From NCBI GenBank assembly GCA_019800895.1, contig JAHVKF010000003.1:930001-994000 (forward strand): 64,000 nucleotides of DNA, read 5' to 3'. Under the pieces are notes generated by a model. The model worked only from the letters and a program-made list of their open reading frames with translations, was not told where the DNA came from and did no database searches. Positions 37,527 to 46,269 of this stretch are shown here, piece after piece (position 1 is the stretch's first letter; each line of letters starts with the position of its first letter). This DNA is from Halomonas denitrificans. Lineage in GTDB: Bacteria; Pseudomonadota; Gammaproteobacteria; Xanthomonadales; Wenzhouxiangellaceae. Both the position numbers and the translations under genes were made by a program.

Positions 37527-38312
37527 ATGGCCCAATTCCGACTTCCGAAGAATTCCCGGATCCGCGACGGAAAGCACTTTCCTGCGCCCGACGGAGCGAA
37601 ACGCACGAAGACGTTCCGCATCTATCGCTGGGATCCGGATTCGGGCGACAACCCGCGTATCGACCGCTACGAGATCGACCTCGACAAGTGCGGGCCGATG
37701 GTGCTGGATGCGCTGATCAAGATCAAGAACGAGTACGACCCGACCTTGACCTTCCGGCGGTCGTGCCGCGAAGGGATCTGCGGCTCGTGCGCGTTCAACA
37801 TCGACGGCACGAACACGCTGGCTTGCACCAAGGGCATCGACGAGGTTCGCGGAGACGTCAAGATCTACCCGCTTCCGCACATGCCCGTGGTCAAGGACCT
37901 GGTCCCGGACCTGACGCACTTCTACGCCCAGTACGCGTCGATCCGGCCGTGGATTCGGACCCAGAGTCCGCCGCCGCCCGACAAGGAGCGCCTGCAGTCC
38001 CGCGAGGATCGCGCCGAGCTCGACGGACTCTACGAGTGCATCCTGTGCGCGTGCTGTTCGACGTCCTGCCCGAGCTACTGGTGGAACGGCGATCGCTACC
38101 TCGGGCCGGCGATCCTGCTCCAGGCCTATCGTTGGCTGGCCGATTCGCGTGACGAGGCGACCGGCGAGCGCCTGGACGCCCTCGAAGATCCGTTCAAGCT
38201 GTACCGCTGTCACACGATCATGAACTGCGCGAAGACCTGTCCCAAGGGGCTGAATCCCGCCAAGGCGATTGCGGAGATCAAGAAGCTCATGCTCGAACGC
38301 CGTGGTGTCTGA
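37527..38312 (+). CDS. sdhB: Succinate dehydrogenase iron-sulfur subunit SdhB
   Basis: Carries the three Fe-S clusters of complex II. 261 residues: 2Fe-2S ligands in [21 protein letters not shown], then [16 protein letters not shown] and [17 protein letters not shown] for the 4Fe-4S and 3Fe-4S clusters. The N-terminus is about 25 residues longer than in E. coli SdhB, resembling alphaproteobacterial and mitochondrial forms. It follows sdhA after 52 bp. Confidence 0.98.
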   Translation: MAQFRLPKNSRIRDGKHFPAPDGAKRTKTFRIYRWDPDSGDNPRIDRYEIDLDKCGPMVLDALIKIKNEYDPTLTFRRSCREGICGSCAFNIDGTNTLACTKGIDEVRGDVKIYPLPHMPVVKDLVPDLTHFYAQYASIRPWIRTQSPPPPDKERLQSREDRAELDGLYECILCACCSTSCPSYWWNGDRYLGPAILLQAYRWLADSRDEATGERLDALEDPFKLYRCHTIMNCAKTCPKGLNPAKAIAEIKKLMLERRGV

Positions 38313-38350
38313 TCGTGAGGCCTGAGGCCGACTGCGCGCATGGCTGAGAG

Positions 38351-38420
38351 CGTCCGGCGGTGCTCGGCATCCTCATGGATGCTCATGCCCGCTGCGCTTC
38401 CTGCGCTCCGGCGGCCGGGG
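38351..38420 (+). repeat. Dispersed repeat copy R3
   Basis: In the gap between sdhB and sdhE: GGCGGTGCTCGGCATCCTCA, then GCTGCGCTTCCTGCGCTCCG, then GCGGCCGGGG. Block order and spacing match copies R1/R2 after pgsA and the units of the array after rpoH; the middle differs. Confidence 0.7.
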
Positions 38421-38500
38421 TTCCGGATTCGCGAACGCGTCCGTTGCACCTGCCGGTCGTTCTACACGTTCCGTTCTCCTGCTCCAGCGGGGCCGCTGAC

Positions 38501-38764
38501 GTGACCGGCGCCGCGGAGGACACCGAGCCGACGGCATCGCAGCTGCGCTGGCGGTGCCGGCGGGGCATGCGGGAGCTGGACACGTTGCTGACCGCATGGG
38601 TCGAGCAGTGCTGGCCGGTCGCCGATCGTTCGTCACGGGCCCGGTTCCTCGAACTGCTCGACGCCGAGGACGACCGGTTGTGGGACTGGGTGACGGGGCG
38701 GGGGCGCCCGGACGACGACGCGCTGGCCGAACAGGTGCAGCGGGTCGTCGAGCGCCGGCCCTGA
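38501..38764 (+). CDS. sdhE: FAD assembly factor SdhE
   Basis: Promotes covalent flavinylation of SdhA. 87 residues when started at the GTG at 38501; upstream frame is repeat DNA with no family similarity. The DUF339/SdhE core is clear: LRWRCRRGMRELDTLLTAWVE with the RGxxE motif (RGMRE), FLELLDAEDDRLWDWVTGRG. It lies behind sdhCDAB, separated by a repeat element, and is followed by a ygfX-like gene as in E. coli. Confidence 0.93.
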   Translation: MTGAAEDTEPTASQLRWRCRRGMRELDTLLTAWVEQCWPVADRSSRARFLELLDAEDDRLWDWVTGRGRPDDDALAEQVQRVVERRP

Positions 38765-38776
38765 CCGGCGAGGCCG

Positions 38777-39148
38777 ATGCCGAGGCTCCGGCGCCTGCTG
38801 GTCGGTCTGGCCACGCTTCTCGCCCTTGTCGCGGTCGTTCGATCGTCCCTGGCGGCCTGGATGGCCCTGCCGAGCGGACTTGTCGTGCTGGCTCTCGGTG
38901 CTCGCGCGCTGTACGGCGGCTCGAAGCGGCTACGGATCCGATATCCGCAGCCCGGCCTGGTGGTCGTCGACACGGAAGCGCGGACCGGCCGCTGGCAGGG
39001 GCGCTTCGAGCCGCTCTACACCAGCGGATTCTACTGCGCGTTCCGGGTGACCGATCCGGCCCGGGGTTCGCGCGTGTTCGGCCTGTTTCGCGATGAACTC
39101 GATCCCGACGCCTGGCGTAGGCTGCAGGTGGTGCTGCGCGGGGCATGA
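38777..39148 (+). CDS. YgfX/CptA-like small membrane protein
   Basis: 123 residues with two hydrophobic segments at the N-terminus (LLVGLATLLALVAVV, LPSGLVVLALGARALY) and a soluble C-terminal part ending SRVFGLFRDELDPDAWRRLQVVLRG. Topology, length, the D-x-W-R-R-L end and the position 12 bp after sdhE match YgfX, whose E. coli gene also neighbours sdhE. In E. coli it has been described both as the toxin of a cptAB pair and as an envelope factor; here only the family is inferred. Confidence 0.72.
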   Translation: MPRLRRLLVGLATLLALVAVVRSSLAAWMALPSGLVVLALGARALYGGSKRLRIRYPQPGLVVVDTEARTGRWQGRFEPLYTSGFYCAFRVTDPARGSRVFGLFRDELDPDAWRRLQVVLRGA

Positions 39149-39243
39149 GGCGCCCGGCCGGGCCCGTCCACGCAGGCTCGGGCTCCGCCACCGCGCGGGG
39201 CGCGGGACTCGTGCCCCCTTCGACCAGCGGTTAGAATCCGGCC

Positions 39244-40146
39244 ATGACCGAAGCGTCGTCGACCCACGCGGAATCCCCGCTTTTCCCGACCTGGCTGGAT
39301 CGCCTCTATCCGCTCTGGATGTGGCTGATCCTGTTGCCGGCGGTCGTGCTGTTCACCATCATCGCCGCTCCGGTCGCGATCCTCGTTTGCCTGTTCGGGG
39401 GACAGCGCTTCGCCAATCTCCGGATCGCGGCGCTGTGGGCCCGGCTGATCGCCCGACTGACGCCGGTCCGGGTCGAGATCGAGGGTATGGAAAACGTCGA
39501 GCCGGGGCGTTCCTACGTGGTCGTCGCCAATCACCAGAGCCAGTACGACATCCCGGTGATCTACGGGTACTGCGGTCTCGACCTGCGCTGGGTGATGAAG
39601 GCGGAGATCGGCCGGATTCCGTTCGTCGCCCAGGGCTGTAGGGCGATCGGCCACATCTTCATCGATCGCTCCGACCCGGAGCAGGCGCGCGCGGCGATCA
39701 ATCGGGCCGTGGCGGACCTGCCGGACGGCACCGGCGTTTTGTTCTTTCCCGAGGGAACCCGCAGCCGCAGCGGCGAGTTGCTCCGATTTCGAAAGGGCGC
39801 GTTCCGCGTCGCGATCGACCGGGGGCTCCCGGTGTTGCCGATGACCGTGACGGGAACGCGCGACATCCTCGAGCCGGGCAGCTTCCGCGTAAGACCGGGC
39901 CGGGCCCGACTGGTCATCCATCCGCCGATCGAGCCCGAGCCCGGAGTGGCGCCGCGTGGCCGAGCCGTCCGCGGCAGCGGTGGGGGAAGGGGTCGACGCA
40001 AGGAAGCCCTTCCCGATCCGGCAACCCAGCGGCTCAGCGACCGGGCGCGCGTCGCGATCGCCTCCGCGCTGGGGCCGGCGTCAGGTCGGTCCGGAGACCC
40101 GGGTCCGGCCGTCGCTCGCGACGAGAGGAAGCAAGATGCGCCTTGA
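39244..40146 (+). CDS. plsC: 1-acyl-sn-glycerol-3-phosphate acyltransferase
   Basis: Makes phosphatidic acid in phospholipid synthesis. 300 residues: two N-terminal hydrophobic segments (about 20-55), catalytic HX4D motif as NHQSQYD, motif III FFPEGTRSRSGELL and motif IV-like LPVLPMTVTG. After about residue 245 the tail is Gly/Arg/Pro-rich and longer than usual. The 3' end overlaps the rhomboid gene by 11 bp. Confidence 0.93.
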   Translation: MTEASSTHAESPLFPTWLDRLYPLWMWLILLPAVVLFTIIAAPVAILVCLFGGQRFANLRIAALWARLIARLTPVRVEIEGMENVEPGRSYVVVANHQSQYDIPVIYGYCGLDLRWVMKAEIGRIPFVAQGCRAIGHIFIDRSDPEQARAAINRAVADLPDGTGVLFFPEGTRSRSGELLRFRKGAFRVAIDRGLPVLPMTVTGTRDILEPGSFRVRPGRARLVIHPPIEPEPGVAPRGRAVRGSGGGRGRRKEALPDPATQRLSDRARVAIASALGPASGRSGDPGPAVARDERKQDAP

Positions 40147-40861
40147 GATTCCCGACCCCGATTACACTTCGTCGCCCCGGGCCGCCGGCAACTTCGTCCT
40201 CGCGCTGAAGCTCGTGTTCGGTTTTCTCGTGGTGGTCTGGTCCGTGTTCGTGTTCGATCAGGCACTGGACCTGAACCTGATCCGATTCGGGCTCCGGCCG
40301 CGCGACGGGGCCGGTCTGATCGGCCTGGCCACCACACCGTTGCTGCACTTCGACCTTGCACACCTCATGGCCAATTCGGTGCCCCTGTTGATCGGCGGTA
40401 CGTTGATGCTCTACCTGTTTCCGAACGCATCGATCCGGGTGCTGCCGGTGCTGTTCGTAGGCACCAGCGCGCTGGCCTGGCTGTTCGCCCGGTCGAACAC
40501 CCACATCGGTGCCAGCGGTCTGATCTACGGCCTGCTCGCCTTCGTCTTCGTGTCGGGCCTGATCCGGCGCGATCTCCGCTCCGTCGGGGCGGCGCTGATG
40601 GTGTGGTTCCTTTACGGATCGATGCTCTGGGGCGTGCTGCCTTCGGGCGCGGGGACGAGCTGGGAACTGCATGCTTCGGGCCTCGTTCTCGGGGTGCTCT
40701 GCGCGCTCCTGTTCCGCGGCTGGGACCGTCCGCCGATGAAGCGCTACGCGTGGGAAGACGAGGACGACGAGCAGACCGACGGCTTCGACGACGACGCGAC
40801 CGCGCCCTGGCGGATGCGGCCCGAGACCGACGAGGAGCACCCGTGGGGTCCGCGTTCGTGA
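40136..40861 (+). CDS. Rhomboid family intramembrane serine protease
   Basis: 241 residues with about six membrane helices. Catalytic Ser in HIGASGLIYGLLAFVF (GASG motif), catalytic His in WELHASGLVLGVL, and the conserved HFDLAHLMANSVPLL in the second helix with the Asn/His oxyanion region. A charged, Asp/Glu-rich cytoplasmic tail (about 200-241) is likely disordered. ATG preceded by GAGAGGAAGC. Substrate unknown. Its stop overlaps the next GTG (GTGA). Confidence 0.93.
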   Translation: MRLEIPDPDYTSSPRAAGNFVLALKLVFGFLVVVWSVFVFDQALDLNLIRFGLRPRDGAGLIGLATTPLLHFDLAHLMANSVPLLIGGTLMLYLFPNASIRVLPVLFVGTSALAWLFARSNTHIGASGLIYGLLAFVFVSGLIRRDLRSVGAALMVWFLYGSMLWGVLPSGAGTSWELHASGLVLGVLCALLFRGWDRPPMKRYAWEDEDDEQTDGFDDDATAPWRMRPETDEEHPWGPRS

Positions 40862-41796
40862 GTGGATCGGGCCGAACCGCCGGAGCCCGGCCGTCGGTGC
40901 CGACGCTTCACGTGCTCGGCGCCGGTCGTACGGCGCGGACGCTCGCTCGCTTGGGCCGCGAGGCCGGAGTCTGGTCGGTCGGGCAGGTCTGCAACCGTCG
41001 ACCGGAGCGGGCCCGTGCCGCGGTCGACTGGATCGGCGAGGGAACCGCCACCGAGCGCTTCGAAGCGCTGGAGCGGGGCGACTGGCTGATGATCGGCGTG
41101 CCGGACAGTGCGATTGCCGACTGCGTTGCCGATGTCGTGGCCCGGGGGCCGTCGGATCGACCGGGACTGGCCTTTCACCTGTCGGGCGCCGAACCGGCCG
41201 AGAGGATCGAGGGGCTGGCCGAAGCGGTTGCCTCGGTCCATCCGGTCTGCGCATTTGCCGATCCGGATCGCGCGCTGTCCGCGTTTCCCGGAAGCTTTGC
41301 GGTCGGCGAAGGCGACCCGGCCGCGCTCGATCGTTTGTTGCCCGCTTTCGAGGCCATCGGCGCCCGCACGCTGCGATTCCGACCCACCAACAAGCGGCTT
41401 TATCACGCCTCGATGATCGCGGCTTCGAATTTCCTGTGCACGCTCGACGCGCTGGCTCTGGACCTTGCCGAGGCCGGTGGCCTGACCGCCGAGCAGGCGC
41501 TGCCGTTGATCGTCACGCTGCAGTCCGGGGCGCTGGGCACGATCGCCGAGCGGGGACCGGTCGATGCGCTGACCGGACCGATCGAGCGCGGCGATTCGGC
41601 TACCTGCGCGACACTCGTCGAGCAGGTGCGAGCCCATGCGGCGAAGGACGAGGCCTTCCGCTTCCGGGTCGAACCATTGCTGATGGCGCTCGGTCGCGCA
41701 ACCGTCGGGCTGGCGCGCCGAAAGCACGGCGAGGATCCGGCCGGCGGCCCCGGGCTGGACGCGATCGGGACCGTCTTCGAAGAGGTCCGGGACTGA
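40858..41796 (+). CDS. Rossmann-like and DUF2520 domain-containing protein
   Basis: 312 residues. N-terminal NAD(P)-type Rossmann fold (LHVLGAGRTARTLARLG near residue 17, GVPDSAIADCVADVVA, HLSGAEPAERI) and a helical C-terminal DUF2520 domain (RLYHASMIAASNFLCTLDALAL, GPIERGDSATC). Resembles pyrroline-5-carboxylate reductase/ketopantoate-reductase-like oxidoreductases of unknown substrate. GTG start overlaps the rhomboid stop; stop overlaps the gspF ATG (TGATG). Confidence 0.88.
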   Translation: MSGSGRTAGARPSVPTLHVLGAGRTARTLARLGREAGVWSVGQVCNRRPERARAAVDWIGEGTATERFEALERGDWLMIGVPDSAIADCVADVVARGPSDRPGLAFHLSGAEPAERIEGLAEAVASVHPVCAFADPDRALSAFPGSFAVGEGDPAALDRLLPAFEAIGARTLRFRPTNKRLYHASMIAASNFLCTLDALALDLAEAGGLTAEQALPLIVTLQSGALGTIAERGPVDALTGPIERGDSATCATLVEQVRAHAAKDEAFRFRVEPLLMALGRATVGLARRKHGEDPAGGPGLDAIGTVFEEVRD

Positions 41797-42989
41797 TGGC
41801 CGCGTTCGAATACGAAGCGCTCGAGGACTCGCGCACGGTGCGCGGCGTGGTCCAGGCCGACTCGGCGCGCCAGGCCCGCTCGCTGCTGCGCGACCGGGGG
41901 CTCGTCCCGTTGGATGTCGAGCCGGTGCGTTCGGGCCGGAGCCGTCGCGGTGGCGCGCGCTCGGGCCGCGAGCGTGCGCTGCTGCTCCGCCAGATGAGCG
42001 GACTGCTGCGCGCCGGTCTCCCGCTGGAGGAGGTCCTGGCCCTGCTCGTCGAGCAGACGGACCGGGCGGGGGTACGTCGGCCGCTGGCGGCGATCCGCGC
42101 CCGGGTGCTCGAAGGCGGCGCCCTGTCGGAGGCCATGTCCGAGCATCCGAGCCTGTTTCCTCCGCTGTACTGGCGTTCCGTGGCCGCCGGCGAGCAGGCC
42201 GGCCGCCTGGAGTCGGTGATCGGCCGGCTCGCCGATCATGCGGACAAGCGCGCGGCCTTGTCGCGCGGCGTCCTCATGGCGCTGGTCTACCCGCTGCTCC
42301 TGGCCGTACTGTCGATCGCGGTCGTCTGGGGCCTGATCGGCTTCGTCGTGCCGCGGGTCGTGGAGGTGTTCGACCAGTCACGCCAGGCGCTGCCCCCGCT
42401 GACCCGCAGCCTGATCTGGATTTCCGATGCGGTGGCCAGCTGGGGTGTCGTGCTCCTGGGCGCCCTGGCCGGGGCCATCGTCGCCGGAGCCCTGCTGCTG
42501 CGTCGACCGGCCGTGCGACGGGCCTTCGACGGAATGCTGTTGCGCATTCCCCTGGTCGGGCGGGTGGTGCGGGCCCACGTCAGCGCCCTGTTCGCCCGGA
42601 CGCTGGCCATTCTTTCGGCCAGCGGGGTGCCCGCCGTCGACGCGCTGGGTACGGCGTCGACGGTGATTCCGAATCTGCGCGTGCGCGCGGACCTCGAGCA
42701 GGCCGCGGCCCGGGTGCGGGAGGGCGCTTCGATCACCGCGGCGATCGGGGACCTGGACTGGATGCCGCCGCTGACGCGCCGCCTGGTGGCCGGCGGCGAG
42801 CAGGCGGGTGACCTCGGCGGCATGCTCGATCACGCTGCCGAGCTGCAGGAGGCCGACCTGGAGCAGACCGGCCAGGTCCTGCTGGCGGTGCTGCAACCCG
42901 CGCTGATTCTCCTCGTCGGGCTGGTCGTGCTCTACATCGTCCTGGCGATCCTCCTGCCGGTGATGAATCTCAGCCAGATGCTGGGCTAG
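41796..42989 (+). CDS. gspF: Type II secretion system inner membrane protein GspF
   Basis: Polytopic platform protein of type II secretion/type IV pilus machines. 397 residues: N-terminal domain MAAFEYEALEDSRTVRGVVQADSARQARSLL and LVPLDVE typical of GspF, then two T2SSF domains, each with paired helices (first: LRQMSGLLRAGLPLEEVLALL and SVAAGEQAGRLESV; second: LFARTLAILSASGVPAVDAL and LVAGGEQAGDLGGML). No other gsp or pil genes are adjacent. It sits between a DUF2520 gene and ftsE. Confidence 0.92.
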   Translation: MAAFEYEALEDSRTVRGVVQADSARQARSLLRDRGLVPLDVEPVRSGRSRRGGARSGRERALLLRQMSGLLRAGLPLEEVLALLVEQTDRAGVRRPLAAIRARVLEGGALSEAMSEHPSLFPPLYWRSVAAGEQAGRLESVIGRLADHADKRAALSRGVLMALVYPLLLAVLSIAVVWGLIGFVVPRVVEVFDQSRQALPPLTRSLIWISDAVASWGVVLLGALAGAIVAGALLLRRPAVRRAFDGMLLRIPLVGRVVRAHVSALFARTLAILSASGVPAVDALGTASTVIPNLRVRADLEQAAARVREGASITAAIGDLDWMPPLTRRLVAGGEQAGDLGGMLDHAAELQEADLEQTGQVLLAVLQPALILLVGLVVLYIVLAILLPVMNLSQMLG

Positions 42990-42993
42990 GGCG

Positions 42994-43728
42994 ATGACCC
43001 GACGCAACGCCGATGCGGCGATGATCGCCTTCGAACATGTCGCCAAGCGCTATCCGGGCGGCGTGCAGGCCCTGTCCGACGTCAGTTTCCGGCTCGAGGC
43101 GGGCGAGATGGCGTTCCTGACCGGCCATTCCGGCGCCGGCAAGAGCACCTTGCTGCGGCTCATCGCGCTGCTCGAGCGGCCCAGCCGCGGGCAGGTCCTG
43201 TTCCAGGGGCGGAATGTCGGCCGCCTGTCGCGGCGACAGATTCCGATGCTGCGGCGCCGGGTGGGCGTCATCTTCCAGGACCACAAGCTGCTGACCGATC
43301 GAAGCGTCTTCGACAACGTGGCTCTCCCCTTGCACATCGCCGGCGTCTCCTTCGCGGAGATCAAGCGTCGCGTCGGTGCGGCCCTCGACCAGGTCGGGTT
43401 GCGCGAGAAATCCCGGATGCAGGTACCGGTACTTTCCGGTGGTGAACAGCAGCGGGTGGGGATTGCCCGGGCGATCGTCGCCAAGCCGCCGCTGCTGCTC
43501 GCCGACGAACCCACGGGCAACCTCGATCCGGCGCTGTCCGAAGAATTGATGACGCTGTTCTGCACCCTCAACGAACTCGGCACCACGGTACTGATCGCCA
43601 CTCATGACCTGTACCTCGTACGCCGGCTCGGCCGCCGCACGCTGGTCCTGGATCACGGCGAAATCATCGACGATACCGTTCCGGTGCAGCGCCCCGCGGG
43701 CGCCGGGCCGACGGAGGCGCCGCCATGA
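42994..43728 (+). CDS. ftsE: Cell division ATP-binding protein FtsE
   Basis: ATPase that with FtsX activates periplasmic amidases at the septum. 244 residues: Walker A GHSGAGKSTLLRL, Q-loop VIFQDHKLLTDRSVFDNV (FtsE-specific), signature LSGGEQQRVGIARAI, Walker [13 protein letters not shown] and ATHDLYLV. ATG 43021 (MIAFEHVAKRY) is an alternative start closer to the family norm. Its end overlaps ftsX (ATGA). Confidence 0.96.
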   Translation: MTRRNADAAMIAFEHVAKRYPGGVQALSDVSFRLEAGEMAFLTGHSGAGKSTLLRLIALLERPSRGQVLFQGRNVGRLSRRQIPMLRRRVGVIFQDHKLLTDRSVFDNVALPLHIAGVSFAEIKRRVGAALDQVGLREKSRMQVPVLSGGEQQRVGIARAIVAKPPLLLADEPTGNLDPALSEELMTLFCTLNELGTTVLIATHDLYLVRRLGRRTLVLDHGEIIDDTVPVQRPAGAGPTEAPP

Positions 43729-44648
43729 GCCGTCGCGACGCGCTTCGATCCGGGGCGCGCGGATGGGCGCGGCGGCACGCCTACAGCCTGCTGTCGTCGA
43801 TCGGCGCGTTGGTGCGTTCCCCGGTGGCGACCGGCATGACCGTCGGCGTGCTCGCGATCGCGATGAGCCTGCCGCTGGGCCTGTACGTCGCGCTGGACAA
43901 TCTCGAGCGGATGAACACGGACCTGGAGCGGCTCGAATCGATTTCCGTATTCCTGGAAATCGACGTGGACGCCGAGGCCGCGCGTCGGATGGCATCTTCG
44001 CTGGCGTCTGCGCCCGATGTCCTCACGGTCGATCCGATCGGGCCCGAAGACGGAATGCGCGAACTGGCCGGCGCGACCGGCCTTGACGACCTGGAACTCG
44101 GCGAAGTGCCGCTGCCCTGGGTGCTGGAAGTGACCCCGGCCCGCGAGGGCGACGTCGAGCGGCTGGCCAATCGACTGCGCAGCCTGGACGATATCGACCA
44201 GGTCATCGTCGACCTGGCCTGGCTTCGGCGGCTCGACTCCCTGCTGTCGGTCTTCGCCCGCCTGGTCGAGCTCCTCGCGGTGCTGTTCGGCCTGGCGGTG
44301 CTGTTCGTGATCGCCAACACCATCCGGGCCGAGATCCAGGCCCGCCACGAGGAAATCGAGGTCATGGCACTGGTCGGCGCAACGCCGGCCTGGATCCGGC
44401 GGCCGTTCCTCTATGCCGGTCTGTGGATGGGACTGCTGGGGGGCGCCTGTGCCTGGCTGCTGGTGCAGGGCGGTCTCTGGCTGCTGGCCGGACCGGTGCG
44501 GGAACTCGGCGAGGCGTACGGTACACCGGCAACGCTGCAGGCTCCGCCGGCCGGGCTGATCGGAGTCCTGGTCGCCGGCGCCGGAACCCTCGGAATCCTG
44601 GGCGCGGCGATCGCGGTCTCACGGCAGCTTCACCGGATCAATCCATGA
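43725..44648 (+). CDS. ftsX: Cell division protein FtsX
   Basis: Permease-like partner of FtsE. 307 residues: cytoplasmic N-terminus, first helix (ATGMTVGVLAIAMSLPLGLYVAL), periplasmic domain (about 75-170, ISVFLEIDVDAEAARRM), and three C-terminal helices (LLAVLFGLAVLFVIANTI, the conserved EIEVMALVGATPAWIRRPF, LIGVLVAGAGTLGILGAAIA). Followed by rpoH, the ftsE-ftsX-rpoH order seen across gammaproteobacteria. Confidence 0.96.
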   Translation: MSRRDALRSGARGWARRHAYSLLSSIGALVRSPVATGMTVGVLAIAMSLPLGLYVALDNLERMNTDLERLESISVFLEIDVDAEAARRMASSLASAPDVLTVDPIGPEDGMRELAGATGLDDLELGEVPLPWVLEVTPAREGDVERLANRLRSLDDIDQVIVDLAWLRRLDSLLSVFARLVELLAVLFGLAVLFVIANTIRAEIQARHEEIEVMALVGATPAWIRRPFLYAGLWMGLLGGACAWLLVQGGLWLLAGPVRELGEAYGTPATLQAPPAGLIGVLVAGAGTLGILGAAIAVSRQLHRINP

Positions 44649-44803
44649 TCCGGCTTGAACGGCGGAACTTGCGCCCCAATCGCTGATCCAAGACGGCGAG
44701 CGGATTCGGACAGGACGCGCTCGTTCGGCGGCCCGAACCACCTCGGGGGTAGCCGGAACGGCCCGTTTTTGGTAGAATTCGAGGGTTGAATCAGGAGGTT
44801 TTC

Positions 44804-45664
<861 letters not shown>

Positions 45665-45827
45665 ACGCCCTGGAACGCCGGAGCGCTGTTGCGCACCTGA
45701 CGGACGGCGCTCGGTGGTGCTCGGAATCCTCATGCACTTCGAGTGCACTGCGGGTCCTGCGCTCCAGCGATCACCGACCGCCAGGCGCTCTCGACGCGCT
45801 CCGACGCTCCAGCACTCCGTTCGTATC

Positions 45828-45855
45828 GGCCTCCCTCGTGGAGGCCGTTTTCGTT
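45828..45855 (+). terminator. Terminator-like hairpin, array copy 1
   Basis: GGCCTCC - CTCGT - GGAGGCC (7-bp stem) followed by GTTTTCGTT. First of three, about 165 bp after the rpoH stop, so a plausible intrinsic terminator for rpoH. Confidence 0.65.
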
Positions 45856-46007
45856 CCGGGGAGCGCTGTTGCGCACCTGACGGACGGCGCTCGGTGGTGC
45901 TCGGACTCCTCATGCACTTCGAGTGCACTGCGTGTCCTGCGCTCCAGCGATCACCGACCGCCAGGCGCTCTCGACGCGCTCCGACGCTCCAGCACTCCGT
46001 TCGTATC

Positions 46008-46035
46008 GGCCTCCCTCGTGGAGGCCGTTTTCGTT
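46008..46035 (+). terminator. Terminator-like hairpin, array copy 2
   Basis: Identical stem and T-rich tail to copy 1, exactly 180 bp downstream. Confidence 0.6.
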
Positions 46036-46187
46036 CCGGGGAGCGCTGTAGCGCACCCGCCTGCCGGCGCTCCGTGGTGCTCGGACTCCTCATGCACTTC
46101 GAGTGCACTGCGGGTCCTGCGCTCCAGCGATCACCGACCGCCAGGCGCTCTCGACGCGCTCCGACGCTCCAGCACTCCGTTCGTATC

Positions 46188-46215
46188 GGCCTCCTTCGCG
46201 GAGGCCGTTTTCGTT
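46188..46215 (+). terminator. Terminator-like hairpin, array copy 3
   Basis: Same 7-bp stem GGCCTCC/GGAGGCC and TTTTCGTTT tail, with the loop changed from CTCGT to TTCGC. The differences fall in the loop and leave the stem intact. Confidence 0.6.
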
Positions 46216-46269
46216 TGCGGCACGTCCCGGGTACTCTGGGCATCCTGCAGGATCGATCGGGACGGTTCC

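Larger units (their letters stand above)
45681..46215 (+). repeat. 180-bp unit in three tandem copies
   Basis: Copies start at 45681, 45861 and 46041, each with GAGCGCTGTTGCGCACC or GAGCGCTGTAGCGCACC, at an exact 180-bp period; the third ends at about 46215. Copies 1 and 2 differ at very few positions; copy 3 differs mainly in its first 40 bp (CCGCCTGCCGGCGCTCCG instead of TGACGGACGGCGCTCGG) and in the hairpin loop. Each unit contains the dispersed-repeat core (GGTGCTCGGA..TCCTCA, TGCACTTCGAGTGCACTGC palindrome, TCCTGCGCTCCAGCG) and ends with a terminator-like hairpin. Confidence 0.95.
45665..46269. other. rpoH downstream region made of a tandem repeat array
   Basis: 605 bp without a convincing gene. 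Nearly all of it is the 180-bp repeat array (45681-46215), followed by about 50 bp of unique leader for the next gene. Open frames crossing the array persist only because 180 is a multiple of three and the DNA is GC-rich; their products have no recognisable domain. Confidence 0.8.

Noticed and set aside
35552-37621. 690-codon frame antisense to sdhA
   Set aside because: sdhA is complete and highly conserved on the plus strand; the antisense product has no family.
38501-39148. Toxin-antitoxin module (CptBA)
   Set aside because: The pair corresponds to sdhE and ygfX, whose better supported context here is succinate dehydrogenase flavinylation. Sequence alone does not support a toxin function.
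45838-46269. N-terminal extension of the membrane protein at 46270 through repeat copies 2 and 3
   Set aside because: The extension is encoded by the array and has a different composition. The membrane protein has its own ATG after the array.
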